From Saccharina japonica (Eukaryota; Sar; Phaeophyceae; Laminariales; Laminariaceae): a stretch of DNA of 64,000 nt. Each line of letters starts with the position of its first letter. Within the stretch, counting starts at the first letter, position 1. The translations under genes were made by a program, and so were the position numbers. The stretch is taken from the NCBI GenBank assembly GCA_008828725.1, contig MEHQ01000233.1, forward strand, positions 78,915-142,914, written 5' to 3'. Below the pieces are notes generated by a model, which saw only the letters and a list, made by a program, of their open reading frames with translations, had not been told where the DNA came from and did not search any database. Shown here in pieces: positions 42,741-52,396 of the stretch.

Positions 42741-43430
42741 TATGAATATATATATCATACCAAAGGGTATACAAAAATTGCACGTACGACATCTATCTGT
42801 ATAATATATTTTCACTTTGTTTGGACTCTTGAAAAAAAAAATGATAGTGGCCTGGAAACAAAATATCTTGAAATTAGTGTGGAATTTTTAGTCTTGAAAT
42901 TATTGTGGATATTTTTACTTGATTTTAGTCTACTAACTGTAGTTAGACCGCGCGCAGGAAAGCCCTCCGAATACGCTGATCTGCAATCTGCAAGGCCAAG
43001 GAAAAAAAGGCAGGAAGCAAGTAATCGCGAAGAAAGTCCTATTAATAGTAACCGGTAGGTATATACTACAGTAGTACCTGTGCACCGGCAATGTCTTCTT
43101 CACAACAATGTTTTATACCTTGAAATCACGTCACCCCGTACGCTGTGGTTGTGGCAAGGAATCCACATATGAACAGCACGTTTTTCACCCAAACATGCCG
43201 TCCTGTTCAATGCTTTGGAGGCGTTTCACGTTACCATCCGGTTTTAACCGGTTTTCGGGAAACCGGCTAAAAACCGGCCGAAACAAAACGGTTTTATCCG
43301 GTTTTTTGTTTTGATAATAACGCCTCGTTATCCGGTTTTCGTTTTTTTTTTTTCGCCTCCCGGTGCCCATCTCTAGACACGACTGATGTATGTTTACTAT
43401 TAATACTTGTAGTACGTCTGCTGTAGTATA
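42741..43430. other. No recognisable gene
   Basis: AT-rich until 43200, then a CCGGTTTT-rich tract (43215-43375). Confidence 0.4.
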
Positions 43431-43439
43431 GGGTATATG

Positions 43440-43705
43440 GTATAGTTCAGGTACACGCTGAGACCAAGCAATACACACATGCTTGCCGCCAGAACCCTCT
43501 GCCTCTAAACACCCCTGACACCTGACCCTGCTCCCGATCCCACCCGGACCTGAGCCCTCCAAACACAATCTGGACACGGTTACGTGTAATAAGGCGCCAA
43601 CAAGTGTGCCTATTTGACACTATCCCTCAGAAACGGGCACGATGTGATTTTGGCCAATCTATCCCGTGATGGCTCGCGAGATGTGGTGTTTTCAGTCGAT
43701 TCCAT
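43440..43705 (-). repeat. Family H/K repeat, K part (minus)
   Basis: TTCAGGTACACGCTGAGACC, CACCCGGACCTGAGCCCTCC, CAGAAACGGGCACGATGTGA, TTTTGGCCAATCTATCCCGT, TCGATTCCATGC. It is the reverse of 60600-60870; the H part resumes at 44029 beyond a SINE. Confidence 0.8.
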
Positions 43706-43707
43706 GC

Positions 43708-44012
43708 CTGTCGCCCCGGTGGTCTAACTGGTAGCCGCGAAGCCTGTAGGGCCGGATGTCGAGGGTTCGATTCTCCCCATGGAGGTTTTTATTCTCAAAT
43801 CACACCAACTGTCGAGAGCGCATATTATAGCGTGGGTAAGCACAATTCGACGAGAGTTGACGCGGGAAGAAAGTGCTAAAATCTTCTCGCGATAAAAAAG
43901 CAAGGCACGTAGTGGGGAGGGGGGATAAGAGCCTACTTAGTGACCCCGGATCTGAGTTACGACTAAAGAGGGAGAGAGAGAAAGAAGGGCGAAGATAAAA
44001 AATGGGATGGGA
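43708..44012 (+). mobile_element. SINE copy inserted in an H/K repeat
   Basis: Head TGTCGCCCCGGTGGTCTAAC, GGGTTCGATTCTCCCCATGG, to AAAAAATGGGATGGG and an A/T-rich tail. The host reads GATTCCATGC|..|ATGCTGTACCCGTTTTTG around it, while the intact host at 60596-60612 is continuous. Confidence 0.85.
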
Positions 44013-44129
44013 AAAAATATATATATGCTGTACCCGTTTTTGAATCCAACCGGGGCGGGTGTACCCGTTTTTGGTTATGGCCCTATTTTCTTTGTTTGTC
44101 TTTCGTTTTTCCTCTCTGTCATTTTGTTT

Positions 44130-44453
44130 TTTCCCCATCCCATTCATTATCTTCGTACTTCCGTCTTTCTCCCTCCCTAGTCGTAACTCAGATCCGTGGT
44201 CACAAAGTAGGCTCCTCTCCCTCCTCCCCCACCACGGTTCTTGCCTTGATTTTTGTCGCGCAGAGGATTCAGCCTTCCCAACGCTCGTCAATCTTCAACG
44301 AATTTTTGCTAACTTACGCTCTCGCGCTTTTCGCTAGTCAAGATATATGTTGGCGAGAAAATGTCCCTACGAGCATGCACTCGGGGGGGCTCGAACTCAC
44401 GATCTTGACTCTAACAAGCTTCGTGGTTACCTGCTAGCCCACCGGGGCGACCG
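44130..44453 (-). mobile_element. SINE copy (minus), full length
   Basis: CCCATCCCATTCATTATCTT through TGTCGCGCAGAGGATTCAGC and CTCGAACTCACGATCTTGAC to CCTGCTAGCCCACCGGGGCG ACC. Confidence 0.85.
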
Positions 44454-44574
44454 CTGTATCGTTGTATCTGGGTTACTGGCGTGTGTAGTGTGTAGGTTGC
44501 GCTTTTCGTATCCAGTACGATGTCATGTCAGTGCATCGTCTATTTTCTTCACTGCATTGCAATAGCCGGTCGCC

Positions 44575-44883
44575 CCGGTGATCTATCAGATATCCACGAA
44601 GAATGCTACTCGTAAGGTTGAAGTCAGGGGTTTGAGCCTCCGTATGGAGATTTGTACTCCTAAAATGACACCAACTAACTGTCGAGAGCGCCTATTATAG
44701 CGTGGGTAGCACAATTTGACGAACGTTGACGAGGGAAGAAAGTGCTGAAATCTTCTCGAGATAAAATGCAAGGCACGTACCGTAGTGGGGAGGGAGGAGG
44801 CGAACCTTTTTATTGACCCCGGATCTGAGTTACGACTACGTACGAGGGAGATAAAAGAAGGGCGAACATAATAAATGGGATGA
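44575..44883 (+). mobile_element. SINE copy (plus)
   Basis: Head CCGGTCGCCCCGGTGATCTA, B-box region degraded (GGGGTTTGAGCCTCC), body to AATAAATGGGATGAG. Confidence 0.85.
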
Positions 44884-45289
44884 GGGGGGAAAGTTTTTGG
44901 TATCCGTATCTGTGTGTCGTAGTTTTGTGCTCCTGGTATCATACGTACACCTACTACCTGGTACCTGGTACTGTTTTTCAAGTATATTCCAGTATTGTAG
45001 AACTCCGCACGCGCTCTCCCATTGCTGTCCTCGCCATCGTTTTTTCCCTCCTCATTTTTCCCACTCTTGAGTCGACGCGGCCACCCAATCCAGATCCGTA
45101 TACAGTGCACGTGATAATGTTACTCTTCTTCATGGATGCATACAAACATTGCACCCATTACCCCCTTCAAACCCCCAGGTACATCGAGCAAGAATACGAG
45201 AAGCGATGTAGTACCACGCTAAAATATGTGCTCGCTGGATAACTGGTTGACAGATCATGCTGCGCGGTTGTACTCGTAGCACAAGTTAA
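44884..45289. other. Unassigned; weak exon-like sequence
   Basis: TACCTGGTACCTGGTACTG near 44960. A short frame after CCCCCAG at 45178 (YIEQEYEKRCSTTLKYVLAG) and a minus frame at 44990-45080 (KSGKNEEGKNDGEDSNGRAR) look protein-like but have no neighbours. I do not call a gene. Confidence 0.3.
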
Positions 45290-45644
45290 TGTTGAATATC
45301 GTAACGATAATCGATTCCGACATCAATCCGATATTTTTCGGATCGGATCGGTTCGATACAAACTGCGATACCGATACGATAAACGATATGCGAGGCGGGT
45401 ATGAGGAACTAAAGGTCATAGTACTGCCGAGGAGCACGCTTAGATTTCTCCTCCTGGCACCTCATGTCGAACTATTTACCTTGGACTATCAACAAGGGGG
45501 GGGGTCAGTAGAATGACCCCCCCCCCCCCCGCGAGAAGAATGCGTTTTTAGCGGATATCGGGACACTTTATTTTCCGATTAAATAACCGATGCGGTTTCC
45601 GGTTTGTCGGAACTATCGATACAATGCCCAACACTAAGCACAAC

Positions 45645-45815
45645 CCCTTGGATTCGAGGAGTTCGAGCATTAAATTCAGCACCCCGAATCCCAGCAGCGC
45701 CGGTTTGCGACGTGTGCCCAATGCTGCCATGGAAATTTATTTTGATCGCTTTCGCCTCCCAAGCCCCAAAACGATTCACACATGGGACGGGTCAGATCCG
45801 ATCAGATCCCACTGA
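45645..45815 (+). repeat. Family L dispersed repeat
   Basis: CTTGGATTCGAGGAGTTCGA, GCCGGTTTGCGACGTGTGCC, CCTCCCAAGCCCCAAAACGA, TGGGACGGGTCAGATC; also at 50468-50620. Confidence 0.7.
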
Positions 45816-45834
45816 ATGATCTAGACATTTCAGG

Positions 45835-46105
45835 GCAGATGATCTGTGTGATCTGTATGATCTGTATGATCTGTATGATCTAGCTCATGTTGCCGGGTGG
45901 GGCCTGTATATAATCTGCATGATCTAGCACACGTTTCATGCGTTGGATCTGTACTATGCAGATCCTTCACAGCCTCTCACAACAGCAGGTGAGGAACTAG
46001 ATGATCTGTATGATCTGTATGATCTGTATGATCTGTATGATCTGTATGATCTGTATGATCTAGCTCATGTTGCCGGGTTCATCGCCGTATGTTCTGCACG
46101 ATCTA
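45835..46105 (+). repeat. 9-bp GATCTGTAT array with a family J unit
   Basis: ATGATCTGTATGATCTGTAT arrays at 45838-45885 and 46000-46060 flank a family J unit (TTGGATCTGTACTATGCAGA, CAGCAGGTGAGGAACTAG). Confidence 0.85.
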
Positions 46106-46108
46106 ATA

Positions 46109-46205
46109 CGGGGGACCATAATAAATAGGACCACAAATTGTTAATAAAAGTAGGTAAATATGTACATATATAGGTTTCTGTGTGTACCGTGGGTCCTATT
46201 TACTA
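46109..46205. mobile_element. Short TIR element of the TA type
   Basis: CGGGGGACCATAATAAATAG ... GTGGGTCCTATTTACTACAA, TA to the left; the right end is decayed. Confidence 0.65.
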
Positions 46206-46247
46206 CAATAGCCCACCCCGGAATGGCGCATGTTCCCTGGGTTTGAT

Positions 46248-46490
46248 CTGTACTTCTTTTTTTCTCTTTTTTTCTCTTGCATGCACCTGGATTGCTAGCA
46301 GGGTAGGTCTTGCCTGTCGTATATGGCATTGCATTGCCTGTTCTGCTTACTGCACTGAGCGTAGTATCTCTGTGCCGTAGTTTTGTGACCACAGAACTGG
46401 TACCTTTTTAGGATGAAGAATCGGCACGGACACTGGGTGTGCTGGATGTCGACGGGTAGAAAGGAAGGTTTAATGTGAAGACCACACACA
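46248..46490 (-). repeat. Family E fragment (minus)
   Basis: CTTGCATGCACCTGGATTGC to AGGAAGGTTTAATGTGAAGA. Confidence 0.8.
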
Positions 46491-46551
46491 CACACATACC
46501 CTGCACAGCATCTCATATTCGGCGGTTAGTATCCAAATTATTTAGATCTCG

Positions 46552-47325
46552 GCCTGTTTGACCTTGTGAAATGGTTCATAGATACGCAACAGAGTGGTAT
46601 GGGCTTATTCTGCATAGACCCAGTAGATAAATTCTTTGCAATTTTTTACGCTGGTTTGGAGAGTTGGAAAACGAATTTTGGCAGGACGTTCTTTACGACA
46701 ATCAAGTTTCGAAAACACGGTTTTGACCCTGTCAAAAAGACGATTTTCACGTCTGGGGAAACATATTTGAGATTTGGCTACTGTATTTTGTGCCAGGTAT
46801 TCAGTTGTACGGATTTTCGCTGACTTTGACCGTAAAGTAATCATATTTCTTTTTCGCAAGAAAGGCCAGCAGCCGTTTTTTTACTTTGCGTGAAGAAAAC
46901 CCTGCCAAATTTAATTTTCGAAACTCTTAAAAACCGGCGTGCAATTTTTACGTTGTTTAATTGATAATGTACTTGAAGTGTTTGTTTAGTCCCCGGCGGA
47001 TGTGTGAAAATTGAAGGTTAAGCTCACCACACTTGCACATACAAAATACGCGTCGTGTGCCAGTTTTCAACCTGAGAACGTAAAATTTTCCCTACGGCGG
47101 ACAGGAAAATGGGCATTGTAGAGAGAAATAAGGCATAAAAGGAGGCGCCTTCGCCGTGTCTTGACCCGCAAATCGTACCATATAAGTACCACTTATATTA
47201 CCTGGTATGATTGTTTGCTGGGTTTACGTACGTGTTTTTTATATGTTTTTTTATGAGCAAACCACGAGAAGGCGCCGACCCAACCCAACCCCAACCCCAA
47301 CCGCAACCCCAACCCTAGTCTAGGC
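46552..47325 (+). repeat. Family G long repeat, copy 1, ending in telomere-like sequence
   Basis: GAAATGGTTCATAGATACGC, GACCCAGTAGATAAATTCTT, GCAATTTTTTACGCTGGTTT, AAGAAAGGCCAGCAGCCGTT, CCCTACGGCGGACAGGAAAA, GAGAAATAAGGCATAAAAGG, GGCGCCTTCGCCGTGTCTTG, then CGACCCAACCCAACCCCAAC. The second copy is at 48145-48872. Confidence 0.8.
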
Positions 47326-47335
47326 TAAGGCTCGA

Positions 47336-47625
47336 TCCGTTCGTGGCTTCGCCGCGCGTTCTGGAAAGTCTGAAAAAAAAGTTCGGACTACCACAAAATC
47401 GTAATATATTGGGTACTTTTATCTGGTATATACGATCTGTGGGTCAAGAACACGGTAAAGGCTACGAGTACTGCACAAATGGGCCAAACGTATGCCAACA
47501 TTCGCCGATTTTGAGGGCGTTTGTTTTCGCTGAACTACTGTGCATGCCACCCATGGTTGGTTGTGTTGTATGTGTGGGGGTGCGGGTGCCCTGATGTGAA
47601 CGGTCAAGGTTTAATCAAAACCATA
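47336..47625. other. No recognisable feature
   Basis: Short unique stretch; frames under 90 residues. Confidence 0.4.
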
Positions 47626-47935
47626 CGGTCGCCCCGGTGGTCTAACAGATAGCCACGAAGCCAGTTAGGTTGAAAGTCGAGGGTTCGAGTCTCCGTATGG
47701 AGATTTTTATTGTCAAATTACACCAACTGTTGTCGAGAGCGCATACTATAGCGTGGGTGAGCACAATTCGACGCGAGTTGACAAGGGGAGAAAATGCTGA
47801 AATATTCTCGAGATAAAAATACAAGGCAAGAACCGTAGTGGGGGAGGAGGGAGAAGAGCCCACTTTGTGACCCCGGATCTGAGTTACGACTAGGAAGGAG
47901 ACAAAGGAAGGGCGAAAATAATGAATGGGATGGAC
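47626..47935 (+). mobile_element. SINE copy (plus), full length
   Basis: CGGTCGCCCCGGTGGTCTAA, GAGGGTTCGAGTCTCC, GCTGAAATATTCTCGAGATA, AATGAATGGGATGGAC then A-rich tail. Confidence 0.85.
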
Positions 47936-48144
47936 AAAAAAAGAAGAAAAAACATATGGCCATGATACGAGGGAAACAACGCTGATGCCCATTGGCACAT
48001 TGGCACACGACTACGAGTAACATTCATTGTTAATAGTTTAGTTTCGTTTTTTTCTCGTGCGCAGGAAGCGCCAGCCCAACAACTATTATACTTTCCCTTA
48101 TTTTATGTCGCGATGCTTGGCTCACACTGCTTGTCTGATCTGTG

Positions 48145-48872
48145 AAATGGCTCATAGACACGTACGTAGTTGTATAAGCTGGTTCTACCTAGACCCAGTA
48201 GATTATTTCTTCGCAATTTTTTACGCTGGTTTGTAGATATAGGAAACGATTTCTGGCAGAATGTTCTGTATGACAATCATTTTCGAAAAAAGCAGCGGTT
48301 TTGACCCTGTACAAAAAAAGACGATTTTCACATTTTCACGTCTGGGGCAACATATTTGGGTACTGTATTTTGTACCAGGTATTTATTTGTACAGATTTTC
48401 ACTGATTTTGGCCGTCAATTAATCATTTATTTATTGTTTTGCAAGAAAGGCCAGAAACCGTCTTTTTACTTTGCGCGAAAAAAACCTGCCAAATTTAATT
48501 TTCTAACTCTCTATAACCAGCGTGCAATTTTGACGTTGTTTATTTAGACTAATGTATTTATTTATATCTGGCGGGTTTGAAAAAGTATAGGTTAAGTTCC
48601 CACCACACTTCCACGTATATATTGTGTACAATACGCGTCGTGTGTCAGTTTAACCTGATAACGTAACTCTTCCCTACGGCGGACAGGAAAATGAGCATTG
48701 TTGAGAGAAATACCGGTAGATCACAAATGGAGGCGCCTACCGTGTCTTGACCTAAAAATCGTACCAGATAAAGTACCAAATATGTTTGATTGTTTCTGGT
48801 TTTAAGCGTTTTACATGTTTTTTTTTAATACTAATCGCGCGAAGGCGTCGACCGTACCCAACCCTAACCCTA
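48145..48872 (+). repeat. Family G long repeat, copy 2, ending in telomere-like sequence
   Basis: GAAATGGCTCATAGACACGT, GACCCAGTAGATTATTTCTT, GCAATTTTTTACGCTGGTTT, CTACGGCGGACAGGAAAATG, GGAGGCGCCTACCGTGTCTT, GGCGTCGACCGTACCCAACC then CTAACCCTAACTCTAG. Indels and stops relative to copy 1 show no conserved frame. Confidence 0.8.
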
Positions 48873-48879
48873 ACTCTAG

Positions 48880-49265
48880 AAAAGGCTGAAGCTCGATCGA
48901 GGAGTGGGGCCAGCAAGTATCGAGGGCGAGGGGGTGGTGGGGGGAGGGGTGATGGAGGGCTGCCGTTTCCCCTGCTTAGAGGGATGAACAGTGACTTTCG
49001 GGCGGATACCTTGGTGTGGTGCGAGTGTGGGAGGAGGGGGCGATGAGGGGGATTATTAACGCCTGAGCAGAAGTGTGTACGTAACTAAATAACGAATTGG
49101 TGAAACGAAACATTTTGTTCTTCGTTGGATGCATTATCCGTGAGCGGGGTAGAGGACACGGGGACGGGGGGGGGGGGGTACCCATCAAGCAACAAGCTCG
49201 AGGGAAAATAAAAGTGCACACGACCGCAGGCGGGCAGTGGGGAGCATTCAGGCGACGTTTACATC
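48880..49265. other. G-rich unassigned sequence
   Basis: GGGGGTGGTGGGGGGAGGGG and later a G run before TACCCATCAAGCAACAAGC; the latter resembles a family C tail in broken form. No gene. Confidence 0.4.
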
Positions 49266-49269
49266 AACA

Positions 49270-50420
49270 CTACTGCCACACCTTTACATTTATAGCGCTC
49301 TCCAGCTGGCGCTGCAGCTTTTCCACCGCAGCCCTCGCCCCCGCCGCCGCCGTGACCTCCCTAGCCTCTCCCTCCTTCGCGTCCTCCAGAGCGGCGCTCA
49401 GCTTCCCTGCCTTGTCTTTTGCCAAAACAGCTCGTGTGGTCTTGGCTTCAAGCGCGACACGCTCTTTCTCCTTTTGCAGCTCGAACTCGTTGGTCCGCGA
49501 CACCATCTATGCGCGCTCTTCCGCGGCGATCCGTTTCATCTCCGCGAGGGAATCCTCAGCCGTAACCTTCGCCTGCCGAGTCTCCTCCAACTCCTGCCGC
49601 GTCGTACGCAAGGCATCCTGGACTGCGCCTAGCTTCGTTTGGTCTGTCGCCGCGGCTTCCTTGGCTTGCTCGGCTTCTCGTCGAGCAGCGGCTGCCGCGG
49701 CTTCTGCTGCCGCCACCGCCGCTGCTGTCGCCTCCACCGCTTCCGCCGCTTCCACGGCAGATGCGTCCGCCGCTCGGTTCATCGCCTGACGTAGGTCTAA
49801 CGCCCCTTGTGACGCGGCCGTTTGGGCAACGTCCGCTTTCCGAGCGCTCTCCTCAGCCGCCCTCAGCTCTTCCGTAATCCCTCTTAACTTCTCCTCGAGC
49901 TCCGCAATTGTAGCATTGCGGAGCTCGAGGAGAAGTTGGGACGGGGTTACGCAAGATCTGGGGGAGGCCGAGGAGAGCGCACGGAAAGCGGCCGCTGCGC
50001 AAACGGTCGCGTCGCAGCAGGCGGTAGACCTGCGGCAGGCGATGAGCCGAGCGGTGGACGCATCCGCCGCTTCCGCGGCAGATGCGTCCACCGCTCGGTC
50101 CATCGCCTGCCTAAGGTCTACCGCCTCCTGCCACCCGGCCGTTTGGGCAACGGCAGATGCGTCCGCCGCTCGGTTCATCGCCTGCCGCAGATCTACCGCC
50201 TCCTGTGACGCGGCCGTTTGGGCAACGACAAATGCGTCCGCCGCTCGGTTCATCGCCTCCATCTCCTGCCGCAGGTCTACCGCCTCCTGCGACGCGGAAT
50301 TTTGGGCAACGTCCACTTTCCGCGCCCCCTCTTTGGCCGCCCTCCGCTCTTCTGTAACCGGAGCTCGAGGAGAAGTTGGGATGGGTCATGGAAGAGCTGG
50401 GGGCGGCCGAGGAGAGCGCG
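49270..50420 (-). pseudogene. Coiled-coil coding remnant with in-frame TAG and inverted duplication
   Basis: On the minus strand a frame from about 50420 to 49507 encodes Ala/Glu/Gln/Arg-rich heptad-like sequence. It starts with three tandem modules (VAQTAASQEAVDLRQAMNRA type, about 26 residues each), then an antisense stretch, then ATIAELEEKLRGITEELRAA, AAAAARREAEQAKEAAATD and LRTTRQELEETRQAK, ending TAG at 49507-49509. The same frame resumes at once as MVSRTNEFELQKEKERVALE ... EKLQRQLESAINVK to 49270. So a single long coiled coil is cut by one amber codon. The antisense stretch is an inverted copy of the module region (see the dyad at 49886-49937). Protein family unknown; an SMC- or golgin-like resemblance is only compositional. 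A SINE fragment abuts its 5' side at 50438. It could be an exon of a live gene, but the stop and palindrome favour a decayed copy. Confidence 0.6.
49886..49937. repeat. 23-bp perfect inverted repeat at the centre of a longer palindrome
   Basis: AACTTCTCCTCGAGCTCCGC AAT and its exact inverse separated by TGTAGC. Beyond it the arms stay similar for about 190 bases on each side, so coding modules face each other. Confidence 0.85.
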
Positions 50421-50437
50421 CGGAAAGCGGACGCTGC

Positions 50438-51079
50438 CTTCGTGGTTACCTGCTAGACCACGGGGGCTTGGATTCGACGAGTTCGAGCATTTCATCCAGT
50501 AACCCCTAACCCTGCAGCGTCGGTTTGCGACGTGTTCCCAGTGCTGTCATGGTCGTTTGTTTCGATTGTTTTTGGCTCCCAAGCCCCGAAAGGATCCACA
50601 CATGAGACAGATCAGATCACGCTCTCGCGCTTTCCGCTATTAATAAAGATATTGTTTGCGAGAAAAGGTCCCCATGAGCATGAACTCGGGGGGCCTCGAA
50701 CTCACGACCTTGACTCTAGCAGGGACGAAATTCACCTGTCATTCCACCGGGGGCTATCTTCGCACTTCTGTATCTCTCCCTCCTTCCTAGTCGTAACTCA
50801 GATCCGGGGTCACAAAGCAGGCTCTTCTCCCTCCTCCCCACCACGGTTCGTGCATTGATTTTCATCGCACAGAGGGTTCAGCATCCCTAACGCTCGTCGA
50901 TGTTCATTGAATTTTGCTAACTCACGCTTTCGCGCTTTCCGCTACGTATAGTCAATATTTGTTTTTGCGAGAAACAATCCCTACGAGTACGCGTAGTACA
51001 TACGAGTATGCACTCGGGGGGGCTTGAACCCACGACCTTAACTCTAACAGGGACGGTATTCACCTGTCATTCCCCGGCA
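50438..51079 (-). mobile_element. SINE fragments (minus), two or three pieces
   Basis: A head piece CTTCGTGGTTACCTGCTAGA at 50438-50466, a family L segment (50468-50620), a SINE head half (50620-50755: CTCGAACTCACGACCTTGAC), and a nearly complete SINE from CTTCGCACTTCTGTATCTCT (50758) to ACCTTAACTCTAACAGGGAC (51050). Confidence 0.7.
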
Positions 51080-51169
51080 ATTATACGTATGTTCATGGTA
51101 CGAGGGGAAATACACTGTTGCCCTTTGGTACATGACTATCAATGTTAATAAAACTCTTTGCGAGTTGTT

Positions 51170-51990
51170 CTTGGACAATAACCAAAAACACGCATACCTG
51201 GTCATTTCCCCCTCAAAATAAGGTACTGGTACATACTCAAACCAAATGAAAACACACCCTATGATACCGGCCACGTGATTGGCTGAGTGGACGTCGTACC
51301 TGTGTATGAGGAATAATGTCACAGGTTCAACTGAATATTGCTATTAATACTCGTATTTTGGTTGGGTTTCAGCTGTTTGGTTACTACTGTAATTGTGCTT
51401 AACATATATATGTATGTATATAACCACTTGCCTATGGTGGGCTTTGCGTTTCACTGCTGCTGCGGCCGCTCTTCTGTGCTTTCGTTTCCTTCCCGAGGAC
51501 TTTCACGTTTCACTCTGTTCAACCATTATACGCACCTCGGTACGTGCGTGCGTCTACGGGAGTATTTGTGCGAGTGTCTACGACTGCTGCACTACGAGTA
51601 CTCTTGTAGAGTACGACTCAGATTGTCGCTGAAGCCAAGTAAAAAACACAAAACGATTGCCACCAGAACTTTGCCTGCTCCCGCTTGGCACTGTGACCCC
51701 ACCTTCAGCAGGCCTGATCCCACCCGAACCCGAGCCCTCCAAACTGACCCTGAATACGTCGAGGTATATATTTAGCCGCCAGTGAGTGTACTTGTGGACC
51801 ATTTTATTGTTGTCCCTCCGAGACAGGTACGATGTGTGCTCCGGCCAATAAATCGCGTGATGATGGCTCGTGGGGTGCGTTTTGACTTCACTCCAGGCTG
51901 TACCTGTTTTTGACTCCCAATGGAACGGGTGTACAGTACCTGATTTTGGTTGTTGCCCTTTTTTCGGTTTTGTTTCTCGTACGCAGGAAG
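51170..51990. repeat. Family H/K interspersed repeats
   Basis: Plus H part at 51170-51600 (TTGGACAATAACCAAAAACA, CACGTGATTGGCTGAG, CACTTGCCTATGGTGGGCTT) and minus K part at 51640-51990 (CCCACCCGAACCCGAGCCCT, GGCCAATAAATCGCGTGATG, CCAGGCTGTACCTG). Confidence 0.65.
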
Positions 51991-52396
51991 CGCCTGCCCG
52001 ATAACCATTGTACTTTCCCGTATTATATGTCGCGATGCTTGGCTCACATACCAAAACAAGCTTAAACGATGACTTCTCCTCCTTGCTGGTGGGATTAGTG
52101 TATGTACAGCAGTAGTGCATGTGTTTAGTGTCCAATAGCTCAACGTATTTACCGATTTATGGTCCCTGACAGCTCAAAACGTGTTTTGTATATATAATAT
52201 ATATACCTGCTGTAGGTTCAAATTGTTGTACCCATGTGACCACTATCCACGTGCTACTACTTCGCATACAATATAACCCCGCCCTGCTACTCGTATAAAT
52301 ACGTACCCGTATTTTCTTTGAGCAACCGCACAACCCCCCTCCCCTTGCTGCCACATACCGCCTTTTGTTCGATCAACCGCTCCTCTCCTGTCCCAG
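51991..52396. other. Unassigned; ends in splice acceptor of next gene
   Basis: AT-rich, with TATATATAATATATATACC near 52190. The last 40 bases are pyrimidine-rich and end CTGTCCCAG, the acceptor of the exon at 52397. No core promoter could be supported. Confidence 0.4.
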
